Source: Mesorhizobium atlanticum | GTDB lineage: Bacteria > Pseudomonadota > Alphaproteobacteria > Rhizobiales > Rhizobiaceae | NCBI RefSeq assembly: GCF_003289965.1 | Contig: NZ_QMBQ01000002.1 | Location: 744,001-808,000 of the forward strand | Length of the DNA stretch: 64,000 nt | Direction: 5' to 3' | Shown: piece by piece, positions 26,376-37,724 of the stretch | How positions within the stretch are numbered: the first letter of the stretch is position 1 | Layout: each line of letters begins with the position of its first letter | Program-made: the position numbers and the translations under genes | The notes under the pieces: model-generated | The model's input: the letters and a program-made list of their open reading frames with translations, nothing else | Database searches by the model: none | Told to the model about the DNA's origin: nothing

Positions 26376-26545
26376 GGGTTTTGGGGGAAGGTAACCGGCC
26401 TGCGCCGGCGCGAAGGAACGCTACGTTCCCCGCTTTCCACCAACCCTGGCAAAATGCCGAACCGCCCGCCAAAGGGGGAGAAGGGGAAGGCTGGCGTTCC
26501 CTCGCCGCCGCGATAAGCTCCCCGCCAAACAAAGGGAGGACCACC

Positions 26546-26938
26546 ATGGACAAGGAAGTCATCGAAGTGCCGGTGATGTCGGCAAAGGTGCGCGCGCTCG
26601 GGCTGCCGTGCTCGACGGCGGTGCGGGCCAACGGCTTCGTGTTCATCTCGGCGACGCCGCCGGTCGACATGGTGACCGGCGAGATGGTGCGCGGCGACAT
26701 CGAGGTCCAGACCGAGGCGTCGCTCAAGGCGCTGAAGCACTGCCTGGAAGCGGCCGGCACATCGCTGGAGAAGGTGGTGATGGTGCGCATCTACGCCGTC
26801 AATTCCGGCTTCTACAACGCCATCAACCGGGTCTATGCGAAGTATTTTGCGACCAACCCGCCGGCGCGCAGTTTCGTGCCGGTGGCGTCGTGGCCGATGG
26901 AGTTCGATATCGAGATTGAATGCGTGGCGGTGGCTTGA
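26546..26938 (+). CDS. RidA/YER057c/UK114 family protein
   Basis: A 130-residue Rid-family protein, probably trimeric. The family core is present: ANGFVFISATPPVD, QTEASLKALKHCLEAAGTSLEKVVMVRIYAV with the conserved arginine in VRIYA, and NPPARSFVPVASWPMEFDIEIECVAVA. RidA enzymes deaminate reactive 2-aminoacrylate-type imines, but family members vary in the catalytic residues and this one is not the archetypal RidA. The start has GGGAGGA. The upstream 26395-26545 stretch is repeat-like, with a CGCCCGCCAAAGGGGGAGAAGG motif. Its stop overlaps the following cupin remnant. Confidence 0.85.
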   Translation: MDKEVIEVPVMSAKVRALGLPCSTAVRANGFVFISATPPVDMVTGEMVRGDIEVQTEASLKALKHCLEAAGTSLEKVVMVRIYAVNSGFYNAINRVYAKYFATNPPARSFVPVASWPMEFDIEIECVAVA

Positions 26939-27135
26939 GTTGGGTGGGCGATAGAGGAGAACCATTGCTCAAGGCTGGCGACTGCGCCACCTTCGCCAAG
27001 AACAGGGGAAGCGGCCGTCACATGATCAACCGCTCATCGGTGACGGCGCGCTACCTGGAAGTCGGATCGCGCAATCCGAAGAATGTCATCACCTGCTCCG
27101 AGATCGACATCGTGAGCCCGAACGCGGACGGGTAG
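26920..27135 (+). pseudogene. C-terminal remnant of a cupin-type protein
   Basis: The reading frame encodes LLKAGDCATFAKNRGSGRHM, then INRSSVTARYLEVGSR and a short tail. This is the second cupin motif (GDCAxF..G..H.INRS...YLEVGSR) seen in the C-terminal half of about 160-aa cupins. The first cupin motif and all upstream sequence are absent; upstream lies the ridA-like gene. A TTG at 26965 after GAGGAGA could in principle start a 56-aa peptide. It is best read as a truncated gene, and it marks the left edge of the AT-rich island. Confidence 0.7.
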
Positions 27136-27374
27136 TTTTTGCATAAGCATGGGACGGCTTATCCGGGACGGGCGGAACCATCAACTCGCTTAGAATGCGG
27201 CGTTTAGGGGCAATATAAGAACGGGAATCAACAGACGGTGCCCACTCTGAGTCAACAAACCAGCGCATTTATGAATAGCTATGCCGTGCGGTGTGTCGGT
27301 TCCAGGTGTCTTCGTCTACATGTTGTGTACATAGGCGGCGTTGTGTACACTCACCGGATGGGTGGGAGGACGAA
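27136..27374. other. Left junction and promoter region of the AT-rich island
   Basis: Composition changes here from high GC to mixed/AT-rich. No integrase, tRNA remnant or convincing terminal repeat was seen. The last 55 bp before the first island gene contain a pair of direct repeats described separately. A sigma-70 promoter could not be fixed with confidence. Confidence 0.5.
27322..27349. promoter_or_regulatory. Twin direct repeats GTTGTGTACA upstream of the island operon
   Basis: GTTGTGTACA occurs exactly twice, at 27322-27331 and 27340-27349, with an 18-bp period, close to two helical turns. Each contains the palindromic core TGTACA. The second copy ends 25 bp before the ATG of the ParB-like gene. 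The layout is that of a tandem operator; the ParB/Srx-fold protein or an HTH protein elsewhere could bind it. Confidence 0.5.
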
Positions 27375-28229
27375 ATGACAGCAGGTCAGAGTCTGCAGGC
27401 GCTTGGGGAAATCGAAAGACTGATTAAACACCCTCCAGAGACAAGCCGGATTATCGAGATCGACCCGAAGACCGCTAAGGTTCTTTTGGAGGAGAGAAAC
27501 AAGGGGAACAGACCACCAAAGCCAAATAAGGTTCAGCAATTTACCGCCGATATAACCTCAAGCAGATGGGGACTTACCGGCGATACCATCAAGTTTGGCA
27601 GCGATGGACGACTTTTAGATGGTCAGAACCGCCTAGCGGCATGCATCAGAGCTGATCGGAATATCTTAACACACGTCGTGTTTAACATTGATCCCGCGCT
27701 GTTCGGCCGAATGGACATAGGTAAACCGAGGAATGCGGCAGATGTGCTTCACATAGCGGGCTATAAGTATGCGTCGACGCTCGCTTCGGCTGTTCGCTGG
27801 GCTTATCTGATTGATACTAATCCTTATAATCGTGACACGCTAGGCCCCGATTTTGTACTTGGCCTCGTTAGAGAAAAGTATCCGGATATTGAACCTTTCC
27901 TGTCGAAGGGTCGCGCTATAAATAAGCAATATGCACACCCCGCTGGACAAGCGGCGGCGCTTCTTTACAAATTTTCGAAATCAGACGGCAGTAAATGTTC
28001 TGAGTTCTTTGGTGCCTGGATGACCGGAAAAAGAAACGGACCTTATCAGATAATAGACACGATGCAGGCGCTTCTTCATTCGCAGAAAGTCAACAATAAT
28101 GGTAGGATACATGAGCTTGTTCGCGCATCGATTATAGTTAAAGCCTGGAACATCTTTCGGCTCGGCCAAAAGGGTTCTTTAGCGCAATTGCAAGCTGCAA
28201 TGAATGCGCCTATCGAGAAAATAGGTTAG
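27375..28229 (+). CDS. ParB/Srx-fold protein, first gene of the island pair
   Basis: A 284-aa protein whose first about 125 residues match the ParB/Srx N-terminal-like fold of the phage type. VLLEERNKGNRPPKPNKVQQ and FTADITSSRWGLTGDTIKF are followed by DGRLLDGQNRLAACI (77-91), the counterpart of the ParB G-E-R-R/DGxHR box, and GRMDIGKPRNAADVL. The rest (130-284) is alpha-helical without a recognised domain. ParB-like folds include CTPases, nucleases and kinases; which applies here is open. The start has GGAGGA 5 nt upstream. The base composition is much lower in GC than the flanks. The AIPR gene follows at 99 bp on the same strand, so the two are probably co-transcribed. Confidence 0.8.
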   Translation: MTAGQSLQALGEIERLIKHPPETSRIIEIDPKTAKVLLEERNKGNRPPKPNKVQQFTADITSSRWGLTGDTIKFGSDGRLLDGQNRLAACIRADRNILTHVVFNIDPALFGRMDIGKPRNAADVLHIAGYKYASTLASAVRWAYLIDTNPYNRDTLGPDFVLGLVREKYPDIEPFLSKGRAINKQYAHPAGQAAALLYKFSKSDGSKCSEFFGAWMTGKRNGPYQIIDTMQALLHSQKVNNNGRIHELVRASIIVKAWNIFRLGQKGSLAQLQAAMNAPIEKIG

Positions 28230-28328
28230 GGACTGCCCGTTGCTGGCTTGATGGGCGGGGATTTGGTGTGAGGTCAGTTTAGCGAGCTGCCCTGCAGATA
28301 CATAGCTTGAGCTTTTTATGGGAGGTCT

Positions 28329-29990
28329 ATGGCAACGCTTTTGGATTTCAACACTCTTAGTCACAAAGTTTCCGAATGGCTGGATCCGTCTGCTGGCTTT
28401 GAAACTCCGTCCCGGGCCTTCGCTGCTTTGATGGTGGGCACCGTTCTGAGCGTCAGTGACGAAGAAGCATACGATGCGATAGTGGACGGAGGAAACGATC
28501 GCGGAATCGATGGAGTATATGTCGATCAGCGAGATGGTGACAACACAATACATCTTTTTCAGTTTAAATACACAACATCATTCGAAAAGACGAAGAATAA
28601 CTTTCCTGGTGGAGAGATAGACAAAGTTCTATCGTTCCTTTCAGATGTTTTAGATAAAGATTTTAAGTTGAAGCAGACGTCCAATCCGCTCTTATGGGAT
28701 AAAGTACAAGAAATTTGGGATGCACTTGACAAGAAGGGTCCTCGCATAGAGGTTCATTTTTGTGGTAATATGCTACCATTAACGCTCCTCGACAAAAAGA
28801 GAGTGGATGATGCGTTTGCAAAATACAGGTACGTAAGAGCTGTTGGCCATTCGCTGGAGGAAATTGTCCAGTTTTTTGTTGAGGCAGATAAACCCCTAAT
28901 AGACCGGGACATATACGTCGTTGACAAGGACTACTTCGAAAGGACCGATGGAAAGGCGCGGGCGCTGATATGCAGCGTTGATGCGAAGCAAATTGTGAAG
29001 ATGATTACCGATCCAAACGACGAAACAAAAGTGTATACGCCGATATTTGATGAGAATGTTCGTATATACCAGAGCCATTTGAATCCTATCAACCGAGAGA
29101 TTATAGCGACCGCCTTATCGGAAGACAGGTTCTTCTTCTGGTACTTGAACAACGGATTGACTATTACCTGTAGCTCGTTCTCCTATGCGAAAGGTTCTCG
29201 GGGACCCCTTGTGAGTCTTCAGAACGTTCAGATTGTTAACGGCGGGCAAACATCTAACGCCTTATTTGAGGCGAATCGTCAAGATGCTGACAAGCTTGAT
29301 GACGTGTTGGTTCTAGTTCGTATTATAGAAGCTAAGGCAGACGACATCGGACAAAAGGTGTCGGAGACAACGAATAGTCAGACGCCTATAAAGAGCCGCG
29401 ATCTCAGAGCCAATACAGCTGTCCAAAGAAAGATCGAGCAGGCCCTTAGAGCGAATGGGCTATTCTACGAACGCAAAAAGGATCAGTATCGCTCCGTCGA
29501 TAGACAAAAAAGGATCGACGCGCTTCTCGCTGGTCAAGCCTATTTGGCCTACGGTCTGGATATGCCAGAAATTGCAAAGAAGGATAGAGGGAGGACGTTC
29601 GGTGATCTATTTGATACTGTTTTCTCTGAAGACCTCGATCCCTTGAATCTAATAACTCCAGTTAGAGTGCTTGAAGAAATAGAACGTCGAAAAAAGGCGA
29701 TTCAAAAAAGTATTCGTGAGAAGCTTCCGGTTGACCCTGACCATTTGTTTATAATCGATGGAGCGTATCATGTGCTCTTTTCAGTAAAAAGGCTTTGCGT
29801 CAACGATTCCTCTGATCCATTTGACGTTACTAATGCGTTAAGCAAAGTTGACCTCGCTTTTGAGATCACGAAGAATCTTGTTAGGAATGAGAAAAGCATC
29901 GATCCTCTGTTCTCGCTGAACAGGTTTTTTAAGGATGCGGGAACAAGAACTAAAATAGAGTCGGCTATCGTTTCGGGAAACTACCTGTGA
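28329..29990 (+). CDS. AIPR-family protein with N-terminal PD-(D/E)XK-like nuclease motif
   Basis: A 553-aa protein. Residues about 25-110 look like a restriction-endonuclease fold: an acidic helix (DEEAYDAIVDGGND), GID-G (Asp61) and LFQFKY (Gln78, Lys80), i.e. a D...QxK catalytic core of the Mrr type. Residues about 230-400 are the AIPR core (Pfam AIPR, abortive infection phage resistance): WYLNNGLTITC, QIVNGGQTSNALFEA, SETTNSQTPIKSRDLRAN and NGLFYERKKDQY. The C-terminal 150 residues are helical. Predicted role: nucleic-acid-targeting effector of phage defence. The start has GGGAGGTCT. GC is low (a 60-base row at 28561 has 21 G/C), unlike the neighbours. It is convergent with carB, 26 bp apart. 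Confidence 0.88.
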   Translation: MATLLDFNTLSHKVSEWLDPSAGFETPSRAFAALMVGTVLSVSDEEAYDAIVDGGNDRGIDGVYVDQRDGDNTIHLFQFKYTTSFEKTKNNFPGGEIDKVLSFLSDVLDKDFKLKQTSNPLLWDKVQEIWDALDKKGPRIEVHFCGNMLPLTLLDKKRVDDAFAKYRYVRAVGHSLEEIVQFFVEADKPLIDRDIYVVDKDYFERTDGKARALICSVDAKQIVKMITDPNDETKVYTPIFDENVRIYQSHLNPINREIIATALSEDRFFFWYLNNGLTITCSSFSYAKGSRGPLVSLQNVQIVNGGQTSNALFEANRQDADKLDDVLVLVRIIEAKADDIGQKVSETTNSQTPIKSRDLRANTAVQRKIEQALRANGLFYERKKDQYRSVDRQKRIDALLAGQAYLAYGLDMPEIAKKDRGRTFGDLFDTVFSEDLDPLNLITPVRVLEEIERRKKAIQKSIREKLPVDPDHLFIIDGAYHVLFSVKRLCVNDSSDPFDVTNALSKVDLAFEITKNLVRNEKSIDPLFSLNRFFKDAGTRTKIESAIVSGNYL

Positions 29991-30016
29991 ATATGCGGTA
30001 GGGCAGGGATCGTTTC

Positions 30017-33520
<3,504 letters not shown>

Positions 33521-33679
33521 CTTCGAAAAATCCGTTCGGCGAGCGGCTTGCACGAAAAACCGGGACGGGGGGAGGACCCGGCCGGTTGTGCTTGCGATTC
33601 TGGTATCAGGCTAGGAGGGCCTTATAGGGAAGAGTTTTGCGGGATGTAACCCCGAAAATGCGGGTTATTGGTTGGCCCG

Positions 33680-34477
33680 CTATTCCCCCAGCGCCAACTC
33701 ATCCGTGATCTCGAAGCGCTCTGAAACGCCGATCCGGATCATGTTGAGCGTGCCTTCGCGGGTGAAGCGGAATTCTTCGGACGAGTCCGAGCTGCTCGGC
33801 TGGCCGCCATGGAAGGTGATGATGCGCACACCGCCATCCGGCCAAGTCACCGTGACATCGCTGTCGCCATCCTTGCGCGCGACAGTCACCGCGCAGCGGG
33901 TCATCGGCTGGCCGATGTGGCGCGCGCAGGGAATGCCGCCGGCCGCGTCCGGGGCATCGGATTCGGTGCTCGCCGAGGTCACGAAAGCGAGACCGTAGGC
34001 GTCCAGCATGGCGGTCCTGACGATCTCGGTCGCGGAAGGCGGATTGGCCGGCTCGCCGCCGCCCAGGCGCGCCGCGATGTCAGCCTGGGGCTCTTCGGGA
34101 GATGGCTGAGGCGCGGCGGCCGCAGCCGCCGGCGGGGCGGTGTCCTCAGGAGGCGACGCTGGGTTGTTGGGGCTGAGATAGCGTGCGGGCGCCCAGCCGG
34201 TTATGTGGGCGTCCTGCGTGTCCTCGACCTTGCACCATGGATAGTTGTTGACGGTCTTGCAGCCGTAATTCTTCAGCGCCGCGCCATTGGGCAGGCGCGC
34301 TTCGATCTTTCCGCCCGGCGTAGCGGTAGCGCGAATGTTGAGCAAGTCATCCGGCGCGAGGCCGCCGATGACCGAGATGATTGTGCCTGGCGCATCCTGA
34401 GCCAGGGCCGGGAGGGCGGCCAGACACAAGGGAGCGGCGATCAGCAGCGTCGATCGGAGCGTAACTTTGCGCTTCAT
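33680..34477 (-). CDS. Exported protein with bacterial SH3-like domain
   Basis: A 265-aa exported protein with signal peptide MKRKVTLRSTLLIAAPLCLAA. A bacterial SH3-type repeat follows (LNIRATATPGGKIEARLPNGAALKNYGCKTVNNYPWCKVE, residues about 50-90). Then comes an Ala/Pro-rich linker (PPAAAAAAPQPSPEEPQ) and a C-terminal region of unknown fold (TRCAVTVARKDGDSDVTVTWPDGG; RFTREGTLNMIRIGVSERFEI). SH3b domains usually bind peptidoglycan or proteins in the envelope. The ATG at 34477 is chosen for the signal peptide; a GTG 15 nt upstream is possible. Function unknown. Confidence 0.75.
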   Translation of the reverse strand: MKRKVTLRSTLLIAAPLCLAALPALAQDAPGTIISVIGGLAPDDLLNIRATATPGGKIEARLPNGAALKNYGCKTVNNYPWCKVEDTQDAHITGWAPARYLSPNNPASPPEDTAPPAAAAAAPQPSPEEPQADIAARLGGGEPANPPSATEIVRTAMLDAYGLAFVTSASTESDAPDAAGGIPCARHIGQPMTRCAVTVARKDGDSDVTVTWPDGGVRIITFHGGQPSSSDSSEEFRFTREGTLNMIRIGVSERFEITDELALGE

Positions 34478-34546
34478 CCCTCGGCCATGCACTTCAAATC
34501 GTTGCGCTCGATACGAGCTTCGCTCAATCCTGGATATGAGCTTCGC

Positions 34547-35305
34547 TCAATCCTTTATAAAACCTGTCCGCAGCGCTTGCGCCCATTCCGGTCTTCCCGC
34601 TTGTTCGGCCTGCTTTGCGGCGGCTTCATGGTTGTAGTCGACGGCGATGCTCTCGAAGCGGCTGGGACTGCCGTCCTTGCCCAGTTCGACAATGCCATAG
34701 CGGGCGTGCGGCGAGCCTTGTTCGGAGACGTGCGCCGGCGGCGTGTCGTCGTCATAGGCCGGGCAACCGACGCTGCCGGGATTGAAGATGATCGGACCGC
34801 CGGGGATGTGGATCAGCTCGTTGCGGTGGCTGTGGCCGCACAGCACCAAGCGGCAGGCCGGATCGAGCGGCTTCAGCCGGCGCCTGATCGCGGTCAATGG
34901 TGCACGCACCAGCTGGCCATCGACAATGGCGTCGGCGAGATATTTTTCGTCATGATCCGGCCGGGCATGGAAGGCGGTGACACCGGGCGCGATCTCCAAT
35001 GTCAGCGGCAAGGCGAGCAGCGCCTGGCGCTGCGCCGGGGTCAGCCGCTCCTGGGCGTAGCGGTCGGACGGCCACATGGTCTCGTCGGCCGTATCCTGCG
35101 CCACGCGGCGGTCATGGTTGCCGCGCACCGTCGGCAGGTTCAGCGCCTGCAGCCGTTCCATCGTCTCGCGCGGCCAGAGCGGGCCGGAGACGCAGTCGCC
35201 GAGATTGACGGTGAGATCGGCGCCGCCGCGCGACCGGAGATCGTCCAGCACCGCATCCAGTGCCAGCACATTGCCGTGGATGTCGGCGATAACCGCGATG
35301 CGCAT
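34547..35305 (-). CDS. Metallophosphoesterase family protein
   Basis: A 252-aa calcineurin-like phosphoesterase of the YfcE/MJ0936 type. All metal-binding motifs are visible: DIHGN (D-x-H), GDCVSGP (GD), RGNHD (GNH-D), AFHARP and CGHSHR (GHxH). It probably hydrolyses a phosphodi- or monoester in the cytoplasm. It starts 3 nt after the ArsR gene stop, so both form one operon; a functional link to the regulator is inferred from this alone. Confidence 0.9.
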   Translation of the reverse strand: MRIAVIADIHGNVLALDAVLDDLRSRGGADLTVNLGDCVSGPLWPRETMERLQALNLPTVRGNHDRRVAQDTADETMWPSDRYAQERLTPAQRQALLALPLTLEIAPGVTAFHARPDHDEKYLADAIVDGQLVRAPLTAIRRRLKPLDPACRLVLCGHSHRNELIHIPGGPIIFNPGSVGCPAYDDDTPPAHVSEQGSPHARYGIVELGKDGSPSRFESIAVDYNHEAAAKQAEQAGRPEWAQALRTGFIKD

Positions 35306-35308
35306 GGA

Positions 35309-35665
35309 TCAGGCCGAAACCTCGGCTTCTGCGGTGCCGACCGCCGGCAGATCCTTGTCGCCGTCAGCCGCGGCGATCACGCTGTCGAGCAGGCCCGGAA
35401 AACGCTTGTCGAGATCGTCGCGGCGCAGCGTGATAAGCCGGCTGGTGCCGACCGCTTCGCTGCGGGTGACGCCCGCCTCGCGCAGCTTGGCGAGGTGGTA
35501 GCTGAGATTGGTCTTGGAGGCGAGGTCGAGGAACTTGCTGCAGTTCATCGGCACGCCTTCCTTGCGAGCCAGATAGCGCACGATGGAAAGCCGGGTCGGG
35601 TCGCCGAGCACGGCAAGCACGATCGGCAGGCTGATCTGGTCGGTGGTTGGATGGGGCAAGGTCAT
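35309..35665 (-). CDS. ArsR-family helix-turn-helix regulator
   Basis: A 118-residue winged-helix repressor-type protein. The core reads LAVLGDPTRLSIVRYLARKEGVPMNC, then SKTNLSYHLAKLREAGVTRSEAVGTSRLITL. No CxC metal site is present, so it is not a typical arsenic/cadmium sensor. It is divergent from an MFS gene, and the shared spacer has two TTCA/TGAA-type inverted repeats. It may control both the MFS pump and its own operon. Confidence 0.9.
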   Translation of the reverse strand: MTLPHPTTDQISLPIVLAVLGDPTRLSIVRYLARKEGVPMNCSKFLDLASKTNLSYHLAKLREAGVTRSEAVGTSRLITLRRDDLDKRFPGLLDSVIAAADGDKDLPAVGTAEAEVSA

Positions 35666-35826
35666 GACCCAGAATTAAGCACAAACTGAACGAACTTCAA
35701 CGCGGCTCCTTTCCCTGCCGGTAGACGCAGCCTCCTTCTTTCGGCCCCGTCCTGACACAGGGCTGTCAGCAGGGTTCAGCTATTTTGTCCCGGCTCGGTT
35801 GACATCATGCCCTGCTATGTCCAATT

Positions 35827-35844
35827 GTTCAATAACTTTTGAAC
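35827..35844. promoter_or_regulatory. Inverted repeat upstream of the MFS gene (candidate ArsR operator)
   Basis: GTTCAA-N6-TTGAAC is a perfect 6+6 inverted repeat ending 14 bp before the MFS start codon. A shorter related palindrome TGAA-N5-TTCA lies just upstream of the arsR-like start (about 35685-35697). The similarity of half-sites suggests one regulator for both directions. Confidence 0.5.
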
Positions 35845-35858
35845 TAAGGACAAATCCC

Positions 35859-37037
35859 ATGGACAAGCGAATCTTCTGGCTGGCGCTCGGATCGTTCGCG
35901 ATCTCGACCGAAGGCTTCGTCATTTCCAGCCTTCTTCCCGACATCGCATCCGACGCCGGCATTTCCGTGCCGCTCGCCGGCTCGCTGATCACCGCCTTCG
36001 CGCTCGCCTACGCAATCGGCGCGCCGGTGCTGGCGACGCTGACCGGCGAGTGGGACCGGCGGCGCGTCATCCTGTGGACGCTGGTGTTCTTTGTCATCGG
36101 CAACCTGGTGGCGGCGGTGAGTTCGTCCTTCGAGCTGCTTTTGATCGCGCGCATCGTCATGGCGCTGTCGTCCGGCCTGTTCGCGGCGACCGCGCAAGGC
36201 ACGGCCGTGGCGCTGGTCGACGACCATCACCGGGCGCGCGCCATCGCCGTCGTCGTTGGCGGCACCACCGTGGCAGTGGCGGTCGGCGCGCCGCTCGGCG
36301 CGCTGGTCGCGGCGATTGCCGGATGGCGCGGCACGTTCTTCGCCATCGCCGCGCTCGGGGCCCTGTCAGGCGCGATCCTGTGGTGGCGCCTGCCGCGCGG
36401 CATCATCGGCACCAGGCTGCCGCTGATGCGCAGGCTGGCGGCGGCCGTGCGCCCCGGCGTGATGCCGATCCTGCTGACGACGGCGCTTGCGTTGATCGGC
36501 GCGTTCACCGTCTTTGCCTTCATCGCGCCCTTGGCCATTCAGGGTGGCGGGCTCTCGCCGATCGCGCTGCCGGGCATGCTGCTCGCCTTCGGCGTCGGCG
36601 CCGTCATCGGCAACATCGCCGGCGGCCAGGCCGCCGACCGCTTCGGCGCGACCCGCACCGTCGCCTGGTCGCTGACGCTGTCGGCCGCGATGCTTGTCAC
36701 CTTCTCGCTGATCCCGACCTTCCTGCCGCATTCGATCGCCGGGCCAGCGCTGATGGCCATGATGGTGCCGTGGGGCATTGTCGGCTGGGCCTTCCCGCCG
36801 GCGCAGGCGAGCCGCATCCTCAAGATCGCTCCGGACGCCGCGCCGATCGTCTTGTCGCTCAACGCTTCGGCGCTCTACTTCGGCGTCGCGCTGGGCGCGG
36901 TGGTCGGCGCCGCCGTGCTGCGCTTCGGCGCCCCTGCCGATCTCGGCCTGATCGCCGCGGTGTTCCCGATCATCGGGCTCGGCATCGTGTTGGCGGGAAG
37001 GGTGTTTGCCCGGCCGGTGGCGATGCCGGCAGAGTAA
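35859..37037 (+). CDS. MFS transporter (DHA1 drug-efflux type)
   Basis: A 392-aa major facilitator with 12 predicted membrane segments. The DHA1 family motif near TM1 is seen in STEGFVISSLLPDIASDAGISV, and motif A in the loop between TM2 and TM3 is LTGEWDRRRVI. The start has AAGGA at a good distance; an upstream extension would lack a membrane-protein start. Likely a proton-driven exporter of small molecules. The divergent ArsR-like gene probably regulates it. Confidence 0.88.
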   Translation: MDKRIFWLALGSFAISTEGFVISSLLPDIASDAGISVPLAGSLITAFALAYAIGAPVLATLTGEWDRRRVILWTLVFFVIGNLVAAVSSSFELLLIARIVMALSSGLFAATAQGTAVALVDDHHRARAIAVVVGGTTVAVAVGAPLGALVAAIAGWRGTFFAIAALGALSGAILWWRLPRGIIGTRLPLMRRLAAAVRPGVMPILLTTALALIGAFTVFAFIAPLAIQGGGLSPIALPGMLLAFGVGAVIGNIAGGQAADRFGATRTVAWSLTLSAAMLVTFSLIPTFLPHSIAGPALMAMMVPWGIVGWAFPPAQASRILKIAPDAAPIVLSLNASALYFGVALGAVVGAAVLRFGAPADLGLIAAVFPIIGLGIVLAGRVFARPVAMPAE

Positions 37038-37069
37038 CTGTTGTCAAATCCTGATCGGCGGCCGCTCTT

Positions 37070-37534
37070 TCAGTTCGAAGGAGCGGCCGCCGGCATTTCC
37101 AGATCGAGATCGGCCACGGCGTCCAGTGCCGCGCGCAGTTTCGCCGCCTGCTCCACGCCGACCTTGTCCTCGAATTGCCGCTGGGCGATGCTCCAGAGCT
37201 TGAGCGCCTCGTCGAGCTTGGCCTCACCCTGCGGCGTCAGGCGCACACGCTTGACGCGGCGGTCGTCCTTGTCAGCAAAGGTCTCGACATAACCATCGCG
37301 GATCAGCGGCTTCAGCGTGTGGCCGAGCGCAGAGAGGTCCATGATCAGCGCCTCGGCGATGGCGCCCATCGCCGGCTCATCGCTGATGTGGATCTGAAAG
37401 AGCAGCCCGAACTGCGTGCTCTTCAGACCTGTTGGCCCCAGCGCGTCATCATAGAAGCGGCCGAGGCTGCGGGCGGCGCGGCGCAGCGTGGCGTTGTTGC
37501 AGTCGCTAAATCCCGGCTTCCGAGCTTCGGTCAT
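37070..37534 (-). CDS. MarR-family transcriptional regulator
   Basis: A 154-aa winged-helix dimeric regulator: TLRRAARSLGRFYDDAL, LIMDLSALGHTLKPLIRDGYVE and the wing DKDDRRVKRVRLTPQGEAKL. The second of two consecutive ATGs (37534) has the better spacing to AAGGAG. It is divergent from an SDR gene whose promoter is covered by two strong palindromes, the classic MarR autoregulated arrangement, in which a ligand releases the repressor. Confidence 0.9.
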   Translation of the reverse strand: MTEARKPGFSDCNNATLRRAARSLGRFYDDALGPTGLKSTQFGLLFQIHISDEPAMGAIAEALIMDLSALGHTLKPLIRDGYVETFADKDDRRVKRVRLTPQGEAKLDEALKLWSIAQRQFEDKVGVEQAAKLRAALDAVADLDLEMPAAAPSN

Positions 37535-37597
37535 CATCACTCCTTGCCGGCGCATCGACGCGTCGGCCTACTGCGAAAATAGTTTTCGTGGCTGCCG

Positions 37598-37648
37598 TTG
37601 ACAAGATAGTGGCATATACCTATTTCGGCGAAAGTGGCATATGCCACT
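37598..37648 (+). promoter_or_regulatory. Promoter of the SDR gene overlapped by two MarR-type palindromes
   Basis: A perfect -35 box TTGACA (37598-37603) and a -10 TATTTC (37621-37626) are spaced by 17 nt. AGTGGCATATGCCACT (37633-37648) is a perfect 16-bp palindrome. An imperfect copy AGTGGCATATACCTAT (37608-37623) fills the spacer between -35 and -10. Binding would block polymerase directly. Confidence 0.75.
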
Positions 37649-37724
37649 AATAGAAATCAAAGGCGCGGCGGACGATGCGGTCATCGGCGCCGAACCAAGC
37701 GAAGCGAACAAAAGGAACAGGACA

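Noticed and set aside
27136..30016. Prophage or integrative element with attachment sites
   Set aside because: No integrase, tRNA gene, excisionase or matching direct repeats at the two edges; only the two genes and the composition change support transfer.
37641..37724. Longer N-terminus for the SDR starting at 37641
   Set aside because: That ATG lies inside the operator palindrome and the extra 28 residues do not resemble SDR proteins.
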